Source of the DNA: Dyella jiangningensis
GTDB taxonomy: Bacteria; Pseudomonadota; Gammaproteobacteria; Xanthomonadales; Rhodanobacteraceae
DNA length: 64,000 nucleotides
Assembly: GCF_003264855.1 (NCBI RefSeq)
Contig: NZ_NFZS01000005.1
Location: 124,001-188,000 of the forward strand
Direction: 5' to 3'
Part shown: one piece after another, positions 36,138-45,959 of the stretch
Layout: the number at the start of each line of letters is the position of its first letter
Numbering within the stretch: the first letter of the stretch is position 1
Program-made: the position numbers and the translations under genes
Notes under the pieces: generated by a model
Told to the model about the DNA's origin: nothing
Seen by the model: the letters and a program-made list of their open reading frames with translations, nothing else
Databases searched by the model: none

Positions 36138-38612
36138 ATGATGATTCATCCGCGTCCGCTGTCCGTCTGTCTGCGCCGCCTGTTGCTCGGCAGTTCCGTG
36201 TTGATCGCCGGCGTCCCGCTTGGCGCCTTCGCCGCCGAAGCATCACCGAGCGGCACACAAGACAGCAGCGCCAGCAGCAGTAGCACACAGGCCGATCCCG
36301 AGAAGGCCAAGCTGCTCGGCAACATCACCGTGACGGCGCAGAGCCGCACGCAGGAAGTGCAGTCGGTGCCGATTCCGGTGCAGATCGTGACGTCCAAGCA
36401 GATCGACACGCTGGCCGCCACCGACCTCAGCAAGATGGACATCTTCGTGCCGGGCCTGGTGATCGGCGCCGAGCAGCCCACGCAGCCGACCTACGAGCTG
36501 CGCGGCATCGCCACCAGCAACTTCGGCATCGGCACCGAATCGGCCGTGGGTGTCTATATCAACGGCGTGTACGCCGCGCGCTCCGGCGGCTCGCTGCTGG
36601 CCTTCAACGACATCGCGCGCATCGAAGTGCTGAAGGGACCGCAAGGCACGCTGTTCGGCCGCAACGCGGCGGCAGGTGCGATCTCCATCGTCACCAACGA
36701 ACCGACCGACAAGTTCGAAGGCAAGGGGCGCGTGCGCGTGGGCAATGACGGCCGCCGCTACGCCGATGCACTGGTGAATATTCCGATCAACAAGGACATG
36801 GCGCTGCGCCTGAGCGTCGTCGACAACCAGAGCGACGGCTGGATCAAGGATGCCGCCACCGGCAAGGAATACGGCAAGGACAACGACTGGGGCACCCGCG
36901 CGGTGTTCCGCTGGAACGTCACCGACAACACGCGCGTGCTTCTGTCATGGGACCACGAGAAGCTCAACCAGCCGCCACAGCCGGCGATCGGCCTGGTGCC
37001 GCTGTCCAACGACACCAATCAACGCGCGCCTTTCCCCGCGGATCCGTCGACGTACTACAACCCGCTGCACGCGCCGCTCTACAACGACACCGTCGGCGGC
37101 AAGGAGACGCGCCGGTTCGACGATGGCACGCTGCAGATCGACCACGCGTTCTCCTGGGGCGACCTCGTGTCGACCACTGCCTGGCGCGGCTTCGACACGT
37201 TCAACAAGGGTGACTACGACGGCACCAACCACATCGTGACTTACCTCGATACTGCCAACATCGAGCACAACAACAGCTGGTACCAGGAGTTCAAGCTCTC
37301 CGGCAATACGGACCTGATGGACTGGGTCGGGGGCGTGAGCTACTACCAGGAGCAGGCGCGCCAGACCAGCCAGACCAATGTCTTCACGGACAGCCTCGAT
37401 ACGCTGGCGCAGAACGTCATGGGCGTAGGCACGCCGCTCACCGACATCGGCAATGCGATCACGGCGATGGGGCTGCCGGTATCGCTGCTGGGCGATCCGT
37501 GGCACGAGGGCATCAGCAATGACGGCAACTTCAAGGCCTATGCCGCGTTCGGCGACGTGATCTGGCACATCTCCGACCGCTTCGACCTGACCACCGGCCT
37601 GCGCTACACGCGCGACAAGAAGGATTTCAGCTGGTACACCATGCCGCGCAGCGCGCCGCAGTTCGATGCGACGATCGCCGGCCTGCAGGGCCTTGGCATC
37701 GTCGACATGCTGCCGCCGGAAGCGCAGATGGCGCTGGCCGCGTTCGGCGGCAACGTGATCTTCCCCAACGCCGTGGGCGAGCACATCAAGGCGAGCAACA
37801 CGTGGAACAACGTGAGCCCGCGCGTGGTGGCCAGCTACAAGTTCACGCCTGACGTGATGGGCTACTTCTCCGTTACCAAGGGCTACAAGGCGGGCGGCTA
37901 CAACAGCGTGCAGGTGGGTTCGGAGTTCGCGCCGGAAAAGGTGATCAACTACGAAGCGGGCATCAAGACGCTGTTCCCCGAGCACAACCTGCTGCTCAAC
38001 GCCTCGACGTATTACTACCGCTACGACAACAAGCAATCGCTGCAGCTCGATCCGAACTACAGCGGCTCGGGCGTGCCGATCTACATCGTCAACAGCACCG
38101 ACCAGGAGGCCAAGGGCCTGGAGCTTGAAGCGCAGTGGCAGCCGGTCGACAGCCTGCGCCTCAGCTTCATGGGCGCGTATATCGACTCGACCTATCGCAA
38201 GGGCGTCGCGCCGGACGGCATCGTGCTCACCGGCCAGCCCACCGGCACGCCGAAGTTCTCCGGCACGGCATCGCTGGCCTACACTTGGCATCAGGTGTTC
38301 AACGGCGACCTGGAGTTCGACGTGGCGCAGGCCTACCGTGGCAAGTCGCGCTGCAACAACGACTCGGAGTTCCAGGGCGAGTGCGTGATCAGCCCGAGCT
38401 TCAAGGTCGGCACCAGCCAGCAGCGGACCGATGCGCGCCTTGACTGGCACGCGCCGGGCGACCGCTGGGGCGTCGCGCTGTATGGCACCAATGTCTTCAA
38501 CAAGCGTTACGTGACCGGCGTGAACAACATCACCACCACCGTGTTCGGCACACCGTTCGCGTCCATCTCTCCGCCCCGCATGTGGGGCCTCGAACTGCGC
38601 GCGAAGTTCTGA
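36138..38612 (+). CDS. TonB-dependent receptor (substrate unknown)
   Basis: An 824-residue outer-membrane receptor with signal peptide ending GAFA and a Ser-rich stretch after it. ITVTAQSRTQEVQSVPIPVQIV is the start of the plug and TonB-box area; RIEVLKGPQGTLFGRNAAAGAISIVT is the diagnostic plug motif of the broad CirA/BtuB-like class. The barrel ends MWGLELRAKF. No Fur box is visible, unlike the first receptor, which argues for a carbon source rather than iron. GGGGAG precedes the ATG. The aldehyde dehydrogenase gene starts two bases after its stop. Confidence 0.9.
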   Translation: MMIHPRPLSVCLRRLLLGSSVLIAGVPLGAFAAEASPSGTQDSSASSSSTQADPEKAKLLGNITVTAQSRTQEVQSVPIPVQIVTSKQIDTLAATDLSKMDIFVPGLVIGAEQPTQPTYELRGIATSNFGIGTESAVGVYINGVYAARSGGSLLAFNDIARIEVLKGPQGTLFGRNAAAGAISIVTNEPTDKFEGKGRVRVGNDGRRYADALVNIPINKDMALRLSVVDNQSDGWIKDAATGKEYGKDNDWGTRAVFRWNVTDNTRVLLSWDHEKLNQPPQPAIGLVPLSNDTNQRAPFPADPSTYYNPLHAPLYNDTVGGKETRRFDDGTLQIDHAFSWGDLVSTTAWRGFDTFNKGDYDGTNHIVTYLDTANIEHNNSWYQEFKLSGNTDLMDWVGGVSYYQEQARQTSQTNVFTDSLDTLAQNVMGVGTPLTDIGNAITAMGLPVSLLGDPWHEGISNDGNFKAYAAFGDVIWHISDRFDLTTGLRYTRDKKDFSWYTMPRSAPQFDATIAGLQGLGIVDMLPPEAQMALAAFGGNVIFPNAVGEHIKASNTWNNVSPRVVASYKFTPDVMGYFSVTKGYKAGGYNSVQVGSEFAPEKVINYEAGIKTLFPEHNLLLNASTYYYRYDNKQSLQLDPNYSGSGVPIYIVNSTDQEAKGLELEAQWQPVDSLRLSFMGAYIDSTYRKGVAPDGIVLTGQPTGTPKFSGTASLAYTWHQVFNGDLEFDVAQAYRGKSRCNNDSEFQGECVISPSFKVGTSQQRTDARLDWHAPGDRWGVALYGTNVFNKRYVTGVNNITTTVFGTPFASISPPRMWGLELRAKF

Positions 38613-38614
38613 CC

Positions 38615-40027
38615 ATGAAAGAGCCCAGCCCCTCCCTGCACGCCACGCTGTTGCGGTTGCGCGAAGCGCAGGCGCGCGATCCCATGCCCAGCTGGGATAC
38701 GCGCGCCACGCGCCTTCGTTCACTGGAAAAGCTGCTGACGGAACAGCGAGGGGCTTTCGCCGAGGCGATCAACGCCGACTTCGGCCATCGCCCGGTGGAG
38801 GAAACCGAGCTGCTGGAGCTCTATCCCAGCATCTCGAACCTGCGTCACTCGCTGAAGCATGGCAAGCGCTGGATGCGCGCCAAGCGTGGCCTCGCCAACC
38901 TGGTGTTCCTGCCGGCGCGCACCACGCTCATGCCGCAACCGCGCGGCGTGGTGGGCATCATCGTGCCGTGGAACTATCCGCTGTTCCTCGCCGTGGGCCC
39001 GTTGATCGACGCACTCACCGCGGGCAACCGCGTGATGCTCAAGATGAGCGAATACACGCCGCGCTTCTCGGCGCTGTTCGCCGAACAGGTATCGCGTTAC
39101 TTCACGGCCGACGAGGTGGTGGTGGTCACCGGCGACGCCGAGGTCGCGCAGGCGTTCTCCGCCTTGCCGTTCGACCACTTGCTGTTCACGGGCTCCACCG
39201 CCGTAGGTCATCACGTCATGCGCGCCGCGGCCGCGAACCTGACGCCCGTAACGCTGGAACTGGGCGGCAAGTCGCCCGCGATTGTCGGTCCGGGCGCGCG
39301 CCTGGACCATGCGGCCGAACGCATCGTGCTGGGCAAACTGGTCAACGCAGGACAGACGTGCATCGCGCCGGACTACGTGCTGGTTCCGCGCGGGCGCATG
39401 GCCGAGTTCATCGATACCGCGCGCGCCACGGCATCACGCCTGTATCCCTCGCTGGGCAAGCAGGAGCAATACGCTTCGGTCATTTCCGACCGTCAATACG
39501 AGCGTCTGGCCAGGCTGCGTGACGGTGCGCTTGCCGCCGGCGCGAACATCGTGCCGCTGAGCGAAGCGCAGGACATCCCGGCAAAGCGCCTGCTCGCGCC
39601 CGTCATGCTGACCGGCGTGAACGACGACATGGCGGTGATGCAGGAAGAGATCTTCGGCCCGCTGCTGCCCGTGCTGCCCTACGACTCGCTGGACGAAGCG
39701 ATCGGCTACGTCGCCGCTCATCCGCAGCCGCTTGCGCTCTATCTGTTCGAACAGGATGGTGCCGCGATCGATCGCGTGCTGTCGCGCACGCATGCCGGCG
39801 GCGTCACGGTCAACGACACGCTGTACCACATCGCCCAGCACGGCCTGCCATTCGGCGGCGTGGGGCCATCGGGTATCGGCGGCTATCACGGCGAGGCGGG
39901 CTTCCGCACCTTTTCGCACATGAAGCCGGTGTTCCATCAATCGCGCATCAACGGCGCCGGCATGCTCAACCCGCCTTACGGCGCGCAGTTCAAGCGGATG
40001 TTGAAGCTGCTGATGCGGCTGGGTTGA
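38615..40027 (+). CDS. Coniferyl-aldehyde-dehydrogenase-type NAD(P)-dependent aldehyde dehydrogenase
   Basis: A 470-residue ALDH lacking the long N-terminus of classical enzymes, as in the CalB group. Motifs: PRGVVGIIVPWNYPLFLAVGPL, LLFTGSTAVG (cofactor), catalytic Glu in TLELGGKSPAIVG, catalytic Cys in NAGQTCIAPDYVLV and the C-terminal NDTLYHIAQHGLPFGGVGPSGIG. It should oxidise an aromatic or aliphatic aldehyde. The start lies two bases after the receptor stop, so uptake and oxidation are probably co-expressed. Confidence 0.9.
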   Translation: MKEPSPSLHATLLRLREAQARDPMPSWDTRATRLRSLEKLLTEQRGAFAEAINADFGHRPVEETELLELYPSISNLRHSLKHGKRWMRAKRGLANLVFLPARTTLMPQPRGVVGIIVPWNYPLFLAVGPLIDALTAGNRVMLKMSEYTPRFSALFAEQVSRYFTADEVVVVTGDAEVAQAFSALPFDHLLFTGSTAVGHHVMRAAAANLTPVTLELGGKSPAIVGPGARLDHAAERIVLGKLVNAGQTCIAPDYVLVPRGRMAEFIDTARATASRLYPSLGKQEQYASVISDRQYERLARLRDGALAAGANIVPLSEAQDIPAKRLLAPVMLTGVNDDMAVMQEEIFGPLLPVLPYDSLDEAIGYVAAHPQPLALYLFEQDGAAIDRVLSRTHAGGVTVNDTLYHIAQHGLPFGGVGPSGIGGYHGEAGFRTFSHMKPVFHQSRINGAGMLNPPYGAQFKRMLKLLMRLG

Positions 40028-40045
40028 GGCAAGCAGTGCCTCTTA

Positions 40046-40128
40046 TGTAGGAGCGCACCCAGTGCGCGACCGCAGAGCAACGGCGTCACCGCTCCGTAGG
40101 CTTTTCGCGCACTGGGTGCGCTCCTACA
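40046..40128. repeat. REP pair after the aldehyde dehydrogenase gene
   Basis: TGTAGGAGCGCACCCAGTGC and its exact reverse complement face each other across about 45 bp, with GCGACCGC / TCGC extensions. It lies in the gap between convergent genes. Confidence 0.8.
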
Positions 40129-40143
40129 AAAGAAGACGGGCAA

Positions 40144-40175
40144 GAAAAAAGCCACCCCTCGCGGGGTGGCTTTCG
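40144..40175. terminator. Bidirectional terminator between ALDH and fadL-type genes
   Basis: An 8-bp GC-rich stem GCCACCCC/GGGGTGGC with loop TCGC is flanked by AAAAAA on the left and TTT on the right. It serves the minus-strand porin gene and possibly the ALDH transcript. Confidence 0.8.
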
Positions 40176-40197
40176 TTCTTCTACGTCGCTCGCGCGA

Positions 40198-41637
40198 TCA
40201 GAACTTGTACTGCGCCGACAGGCTCAGCAGGTTGCCGTAGTCGTCCGAGCTGCCGGTGATCACGTCGCCGGTCGAGCTCGCCACGTTCATGCGCGCGCTG
40301 TTCACGAAGATGTGCGCGTACGACGCGTTGATCACGAAATGCTCGCTGGCCTTGTAGCCCACGCCAAAGCTCACCAGCTGGCGGGTGCCGTCAGGCACGC
40401 GCGGGTCGCGGGTGGAGGTCTGGGTCGGCGTGGTGTCGAGCGCGAGACCGCCGCGCAGGGTCAGCTTGTCGTTGACGTAATAGTCGCCACCGATGGAGAC
40501 GTACCAGCTGTTCTTCCAGTTGAACGCTTCGGTGGTGGTCGGCTGGGCCGGGTTGGCGTAGTACACGTTCAAGTTCTTGAACACGTCCCACTTGGTCCAG
40601 GCTGCATCGATACCCAGGCCGAACTTCTCTTCCTGGTGCCAGTAGCTGGCCGTGGCCACCGCCGGGGTGGTGAACGGCGCGGTGCCGTCGGTATGCGTGA
40701 ACGGCACGCCGCCCGCACCGGCCAGCAGCGCGGCCACGGTCGGGTTGGACAGCAGGGCCTGCACGTTGGCCGGCACGGTGAAGTTGGCGGTGCCTTCCAG
40801 CGTGTGCGCGATCTTCGAGCGGTAGCTCAGCGCGAACTTGTCCTTCGGCGAGAGCTTCCAGAATGCGCCGACCTGCCAGCCATAGGCCCAGTCGTCACCC
40901 TTGATGCGGGCGAGGCCGTCCGAGCCCGGCGGCACGATCGTGTTGACCTGGCCAGCAAGCTGCGCACCGGCGGCCGGCGGAATCGCGCCAGCGCCAACCG
41001 CCTGCTGCACCAGGCCCAGGCCCACGGCGTTGTAGTTGATGGCGGACGTCAGCTCGGCCGAGGTCTTCTGCGCAATGCCGCTGACGCCCAGCGAGAAGGT
41101 GTCGGTGACGTCGTAGGACAGCGACAGCGTGCCGTCCAGCGATTCGAACTTGGACTTGATGGCGTTGTAGCGGCCCTTCCAGTTCGAGTCGTACTCGGTC
41201 TGGAAGCCGAACGGCACGGTGAAGCCCGCACCGAAGTGCCACTTGTCGGCGAACTGGGTGGCGAAGAACAGCGCCGGCACCGGCATGGTGGTGCCCGCAT
41301 CGCCACCGTTGCCGCCGCTGATCGGGCGACCCAGTGCGTCATGGGCGGTACCGCTGAAGGTGGTGCCGAAATTGATCGCGGTGACGTCAGCCTGCAGATA
41401 GGTGCCCTGCAGCTCGGTCATGGCGGCCGGGTTGTTCACCACCACCGACACGTCGCCACCCGCGGTGGCCGAACCGGCGTAGGCGCGGCCCATGGCGGCG
41501 GCGCTGTTTTCGTGCAGCTGGAACGCGCTCGCCTGGGCGCTCTGCGGCGCAGCAAACGAACCGAGGATCGCCAGACTCAGCGCGGCGAGCGCGAGCGGAC
41601 GGCCCGTACGGGAAAAGGGGCGGAAAGACATCTGCAT
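40198..41637 (-). CDS. FadL/TodX family outer-membrane transporter
   Basis: A 479-residue beta-barrel protein for uptake of hydrophobic compounds such as long-chain fatty acids or aromatics. A signal peptide ends near QSAQA, and the mature N-terminus SAFQLHENSAAAMGRAYAGSA is typical of FadL, followed by VVVNNPAAMTELQG with the conserved NPA kink motif. The C-terminus SLSAQYKF ends in Phe as outer-membrane barrels do. AGGAG lies 7-8 bp before the first of two nearby ATGs. It faces the ALDH gene across a terminator. Confidence 0.92.
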   Translation of the reverse strand: MQMSFRPFSRTGRPLALAALSLAILGSFAAPQSAQASAFQLHENSAAAMGRAYAGSATAGGDVSVVVNNPAAMTELQGTYLQADVTAINFGTTFSGTAHDALGRPISGGNGGDAGTTMPVPALFFATQFADKWHFGAGFTVPFGFQTEYDSNWKGRYNAIKSKFESLDGTLSLSYDVTDTFSLGVSGIAQKTSAELTSAINYNAVGLGLVQQAVGAGAIPPAAGAQLAGQVNTIVPPGSDGLARIKGDDWAYGWQVGAFWKLSPKDKFALSYRSKIAHTLEGTANFTVPANVQALLSNPTVAALLAGAGGVPFTHTDGTAPFTTPAVATASYWHQEEKFGLGIDAAWTKWDVFKNLNVYYANPAQPTTTEAFNWKNSWYVSIGGDYYVNDKLTLRGGLALDTTPTQTSTRDPRVPDGTRQLVSFGVGYKASEHFVINASYAHIFVNSARMNVASSTGDVITGSSDDYGNLLSLSAQYKF

Positions 41638-41940
41638 CTGCGTGCTCCTGCTTATCGTTGGTCTGCTCGGTGTGTAACAGGGACTTGACGAGCGCGCTTG
41701 ATTTTCATACGCGCGTTTGACACCCCAGGGCGAGACTGTGCCCACTCGCTGCGGGGCTTGCAAGTGCGGCCGCAGCAAAAATTTCACATCTCGCCGCCCG
41801 GTTCCATGACGATCGTCGATAAATGGCGAAGATGAGACCCACTTGCGAACCGGGACTCGTCGGTGTCGGGCTGGTAACCTTGTCTACCCGCGCCGTGCCC
41901 GTGCGCCCTCCTCTTCCGAAGCAACCGACGGGGTGTCGCT
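41638..41940. other. 303-bp divergent intergenic region
   Basis: The gap separates the porin and ycgL-type genes. Nothing beyond expected promoter space is seen; it has a few short AT-rich patches (AAAAATTTC near 41777, GATAAATGG near 41817) that could be promoter parts, but no consensus pair is clear. Confidence 0.4.
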
Positions 41941-42228
41941 ATGCACTGTTACGTTTATGCAAGCCAGCGCAAGCCCGACAGCTACCTGTGGCTGCGCGAA
42001 CGCGACGATTTCGCCTGCATCCCCGCCCCGTTGGCGCTGATGCTCGGCGACCTGCGGCTGGCGCTCGAAGTGGAACTGACCGGGCAGCGCAAGCTGCCGC
42101 ACGAAGACCCGCAGGTGGTGCTCGACCATCTCGAAGGACAGGGCTGGCACCTGCAGCTGCCGCCGCAGGAGACCTTGGCCTCGGCCAACCATCCTGAGTA
42201 CAAGAGCAAGCCGCACGGCGACCAATGA
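41941..42228 (+). CDS. YcgL domain-containing protein
   Basis: A 95-residue protein with the YcgL (DUF709) pattern: CYVYASQRKPDSYLWLRERDDFACIP at the N-terminus, LGDLRLALEVEL in the middle, and GWHLQLPPQETLAS near the end, closely matching E. coli YcgL in layout. Function is unknown. The frequent neighbour rnd (ribonuclease D) is absent. It is followed after 70 bp by the ankyrin gene. Confidence 0.9.
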   Translation: MHCYVYASQRKPDSYLWLRERDDFACIPAPLALMLGDLRLALEVELTGQRKLPHEDPQVVLDHLEGQGWHLQLPPQETLASANHPEYKSKPHGDQ

Positions 42229-42297
42229 TGTTCCCGCGGGGCCGCGGTTAACACGGGATTACCGTCTGGCGCCATCACGATTCCTATACTTCGCGCC

Positions 42298-45200
42298 ATG
42301 GCCTATTCAAAAACGCGTCGCCCGCCTCCGTTCCTGCAAGCCCTCGCCTGGTTCATCCCTGGTCTCGTCGCCACGGCGATCGCGGCGCTCGGTGCGCATC
42401 CGCTCGCGCTGATCCCCCTGCTGGTCGCCAATGCGCTGACCATGGCGGCGGTGTGCCACGCGATCGGTTTCGATCCGGAACCGCGTTTCGGCCGCACCGT
42501 GCTGCGTCGTGGTGCGGCCTACCTCGTGATGTTCACCGGCTACGTGGTGCTGGTGTTCGCGCTGGTGGCCTGGCCGATGCTGCGGCTCAACCAGTCGCCC
42601 AGCCTGGGCGCCGCGCTGCTGCTGGCGGGTGCGCTGGTGGTCGCGCTCGCGGCCTTGTGGCGCGTGTGGCCGGCGTTCGGCCTGGTCTACGTATGGGATG
42701 ACGCCTATCCGGCGCAGAGCGACGGTTCGTGGATCTTCACCGCCACTGCGCGCAGCCTGGCGTTCGGTCGCCATCTTTCCCGCGAAGAACGCTTTTTCAC
42801 CCATTTCCTGCCGGCGGCCTTTTCACTGCTGGTGCTGGCCTTCATCGGCATCGCGCTGACCGGGCTCTACGGCGTGATGCCATCCGAGCTGCGCACGGCT
42901 GCGCTTGTCGTCTATGGCGTGCTGCTGATGCCGCTCGGCTGCCTGGTCATCGCCAACCGCACGCTGCGCGCCCTGCTCTGCGAAAGTCGCCGCCCCAGCC
43001 GCCAGCCTGCTGCCGGCGTGGTCGAGCCGGCGCCCGCGCCGAAGCCCAGGCCCGCGCCGCAGCTGAGCGAACAGGAACGCATTGCCGGCACGCCCGAGCA
43101 GGCGCAGGCATTGCTCGCGGCCACGCGCGACGGCGACATCGAGCGCGCGCTCGCCCTGGTGGAAGCCGGCGCCGATCCCAATACCGCGCCGGCCCATGGC
43201 GATCGTGACCAGCGCCCGGTGCTGATGCTCGCGGCCCTGCTGCCCGACACGCGACTGCTGCGCGCGCTGATCGCCAAGGGCGCCGACGTGAACCGTGCCA
43301 CCGGCGGCCTCACGCCGCTGCTCGCCGCCACGCGCGACAGCTGGCATGGCCGTGCCGAAGCGGTCATGACCCTGCTCGCCAACGGCGCCAACGCGCTGGC
43401 CACCGATGCCGAGGGCAACACGCCGCTGCATGGCGCCGTGCTGAGCGGTGAACCCATCGTGGCGGCGATGCTGCTGGATGCAGGCGCACCGATCAACGCG
43501 CTCAACAAGACGCGCCTCAGTCCGCTGACCGTCGCCTGCCGCGCCGCCAACTGGTCCGTGGCGAAGTTCCTGCTGGAGCGCGGCGCCAAGCCCGCGCCGG
43601 CTGACGGCGAACCCGCACTGGTGGCCGCTGCGGGCGTCACCGACGACGACGTGGAAGGCATCAAGCTGCTGCTCAAGCATCGCGCCTCGGTGAACGCCGT
43701 CGATTCGCGCCACCGCAGCGCGCTGATGGCCGCCTGCTCCGAAGGCCACGAGCAGATCGCACGCGCGTTGCGCGCAGCCGGCGCCGACGTGAACCTGCTC
43801 GATCGCCATGGCAGCACGGCGCTGATGGAGGCCGCCCGCGCCGGCGCTGTCGGCATCGTGAAGCTGCTTGCCGAAGCGCAGCCGGACGCGCGCATGCGCG
43901 ACAGCCACGGCCGCGATGCGCTCACGCTCGCCTGCCAGTCGCCGCGTGCGCATGCCGAGATGGTGCGTGCGCTGCTCGCGCTCGGCGCCGAGCCCAAGAC
44001 GCCGGGCAGCGACGGCCGCAGCGCCCTCGACCATGCCGCTGCCGCCGGTCGTTGGGATCTGGTGGCGCTGCTCGATCCGGAAACGCCACTGCCGGCCAGC
44101 CTCAGCCTCGACGCGCTGCCCGAAGGCGCGGACACGCCGGCCCATCTGCTCGACGCGCTGCGCTTCGGCCACTGGGCCATCGTCTCCACCTTCGCCGTGC
44201 GGGTACGCGAGTGGCCGCAGGCGCAACTCGCCCAGCTCTATCTCGACCTCGCCACGCCAGGCCTGGGCGCCGCTCGCCGCTGGTTGCTCGATCACGCACT
44301 CGAACCCGAAGCGCGCCTCCAACCGCAGCTGGTGGATGACGCCGACGTCGACGAACCACGCGAAGCGCAGCTGCCGCCGCTGGGTCGTCGCCTGTTCGAT
44401 GCGCTGCTGCAGCAGTTGCCCGCCGCCACCGAAGCGGTGGAAGACCTGCTGCAGGCCGGCGCCACGCCCGCCGGTGCCGGCCTGCTGACGCAGGCGCTGC
44501 TGCGCCTGGAAGACAGCGTGCAAGGTGCCGGGCTGCCGCTGGCGATGCTGGAGCGCGGCGCCGATCCGTTCGGTGCCGACGCGCGCGAGCGCACGCCGGT
44601 GCACCTGGCCGCCACGTTCGGCCACCTGCCGCTGCTGCAGACGCTGCTGTCGCGTGGCTGCGATCCCAACACCCGCGACATCAACGGCCGCACGCCGTTG
44701 TTCGCCGCGCTCGAACACGGCGAACTCGCGCTACCGCTGGTCCGCGCGCTGGTGGCGCATGGCGCCGATCCGGAGGCAATCGATGCCAACGGCGAGACGC
44801 CGCTCGGCCTCGCGCTGGAACACGATGCGGTCGAGCGTTGGTTGAACTGGGGCGAGTGGAAGCGTCCCGCTCGCCCGGTGCGGGCCGACGACCTGCCGCA
44901 TGCCGCGGCAGCAGGGGCGCTTACCGCGGTGGACCGCCTGCTCGAACTCGGCTTCGCGGTGGATACACGCGATCACCAGGGAGCGACGGCGCTGTTGCAT
45001 GCCTGCGGCGCGGGACATCGCGACGTCGCGGCACTGCTGCTGGAGAAAGGCGCCGACGCCACGCTCGCCGCCAACAACGGCATCACGCCGCTCGCCGCCG
45101 CGGTGAGCGCGCGACGCGAAGCGCTGGTGGCCTTGCTGCTGCAGCACGGCGTGGCCGTCGACCAGCGATTGCCCGGTGATGCCACCGTTCTGATGATCGC

Positions 45201-45762
45201 CTCCGCCATGGGCTATCCGGAGATCGCCGAGCAGTTGCTCGATGGCGGCGCCGATGTGAACGCGGTGGACGCGCGCGGCCATGCCGCACTGCATGCCGCC
45301 GCGCAGTACGGCTTCGACCACAACGACAGCCTGCGTGCGCGTCGCCTGTTCGACGCCTTGCTCAAGCGCGGCGCCGACGTGAGCGTGGCCGACAAGGAAG
45401 GCAAGACGCCGTTGCTGCTGTTGCTGGGCGCGCACCTGCGACCGGGCAGCGAATGCGACGCCACGCATATCGGCGCGCTCGTGCCGGTGCTGCTCGACGC
45501 GGGCGCATCGCTCGAACACGCCGACCAGCGCGGCGTCACCGCGCTGCATGCATGCGCGATGCATGCACTGCTGGCGCCGGCCCGCGTGCTGTTGGCGCGT
45601 GGCGCCGACCGCCAGGCCGCCGACGCCTTCGGTCGTACCGCCGCTGACGTGGCGCGCACCATCGGTTATGTCGATATCGCGCACGAACTGGCGGCACGCA
45701 GCACCGGCGCCATACCCAGCGTGCGGCAGATGCTACGGCAACCGGCGCAGCCGGCGGACTGA
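42298..45762 (+). CDS. Large membrane-anchored ankyrin-repeat protein
   Basis: A 1154-residue protein. Residues 1-225 hold about six hydrophobic segments (among them FLQALAWFIPGLVATAIAAL, YLVMFTGYVVLVFALVAWPML and LVVYGVLLMPLGCLVIA). A Pro/Ala linker near 240 is followed by a long ankyrin solenoid of at least fifteen repeats to the C-terminus, for example GNTPLHGAVLSGEPIVAAMLLDAGA, STALMEAARAGAVGIVKLLAE and RTPVHLAATFGHLPLLQTLL. The repeats should face the cytoplasm and bind protein partners. No enzymatic domain was found. It is monocistronic and ends at a terminator. Confidence 0.88.
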   Translation: MAYSKTRRPPPFLQALAWFIPGLVATAIAALGAHPLALIPLLVANALTMAAVCHAIGFDPEPRFGRTVLRRGAAYLVMFTGYVVLVFALVAWPMLRLNQSPSLGAALLLAGALVVALAALWRVWPAFGLVYVWDDAYPAQSDGSWIFTATARSLAFGRHLSREERFFTHFLPAAFSLLVLAFIGIALTGLYGVMPSELRTAALVVYGVLLMPLGCLVIANRTLRALLCESRRPSRQPAAGVVEPAPAPKPRPAPQLSEQERIAGTPEQAQALLAATRDGDIERALALVEAGADPNTAPAHGDRDQRPVLMLAALLPDTRLLRALIAKGADVNRATGGLTPLLAATRDSWHGRAEAVMTLLANGANALATDAEGNTPLHGAVLSGEPIVAAMLLDAGAPINALNKTRLSPLTVACRAANWSVAKFLLERGAKPAPADGEPALVAAAGVTDDDVEGIKLLLKHRASVNAVDSRHRSALMAACSEGHEQIARALRAAGADVNLLDRHGSTALMEAARAGAVGIVKLLAEAQPDARMRDSHGRDALTLACQSPRAHAEMVRALLALGAEPKTPGSDGRSALDHAAAAGRWDLVALLDPETPLPASLSLDALPEGADTPAHLLDALRFGHWAIVSTFAVRVREWPQAQLAQLYLDLATPGLGAARRWLLDHALEPEARLQPQLVDDADVDEPREAQLPPLGRRLFDALLQQLPAATEAVEDLLQAGATPAGAGLLTQALLRLEDSVQGAGLPLAMLERGADPFGADARERTPVHLAATFGHLPLLQTLLSRGCDPNTRDINGRTPLFAALEHGELALPLVRALVAHGADPEAIDANGETPLGLALEHDAVERWLNWGEWKRPARPVRADDLPHAAAAGALTAVDRLLELGFAVDTRDHQGATALLHACGAGHRDVAALLLEKGADATLAANNGITPLAAAVSARREALVALLLQHGVAVDQRLPGDATVLMIASAMGYPEIAEQLLDGGADVNAVDARGHAALHAAAQYGFDHNDSLRARRLFDALLKRGADVSVADKEGKTPLLLLLGAHLRPGSECDATHIGALVPVLLDAGASLEHADQRGVTALHACAMHALLAPARVLLARGADRQAADAFGRTAADVARTIGYVDIAHELAARSTGAIPSVRQMLRQPAQPAD

Positions 45763-45766
45763 AACG

Positions 45767-45794
45767 AAAGGGCCCGCGCAAGCGGGCCTTTTCA
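45767..45794 (+). terminator. Terminator of the ankyrin gene
   Basis: GGCCCGC/GCGGGCC with a GCAA tetraloop is followed by TTTT, a few bases after the stop. Confidence 0.85.
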
Positions 45795-45811
45795 TGTTCG
45801 CACCGCTCAAC

Positions 45812-45928
45812 TGTAGGAGCGCACCCAGTGCGCGATAAGCCTACAGCGCAGTGAAACGATGACGTGGCAAGGGCCGAAGGGCTCTGAACACTGCAGCGCC
45901 GCGGTCGCGCACTGGGTGCGCTCCTACA
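45812..45928. repeat. Long REP pair, first of a tandem duplicate
   Basis: Arms TGTAGGAGCGCACCCAGTGC and GCACTGGGTGCGCTCCTACA enclose an unusually long spacer of about 75 bp. That spacer, including ACACTGCAGCGCC, recurs in diverged form in the next pair. Confidence 0.75.
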
Positions 45929-45959
45929 TATGCAGTGCAGGACTATTTTGTGCGCGCTC

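Noticed and set aside
42823-44718. 631-codon frame opposite the ankyrin gene
   Set aside because: Repeated Gly/Gln/Arg composition mirrors the ankyrin repeats on the other strand.
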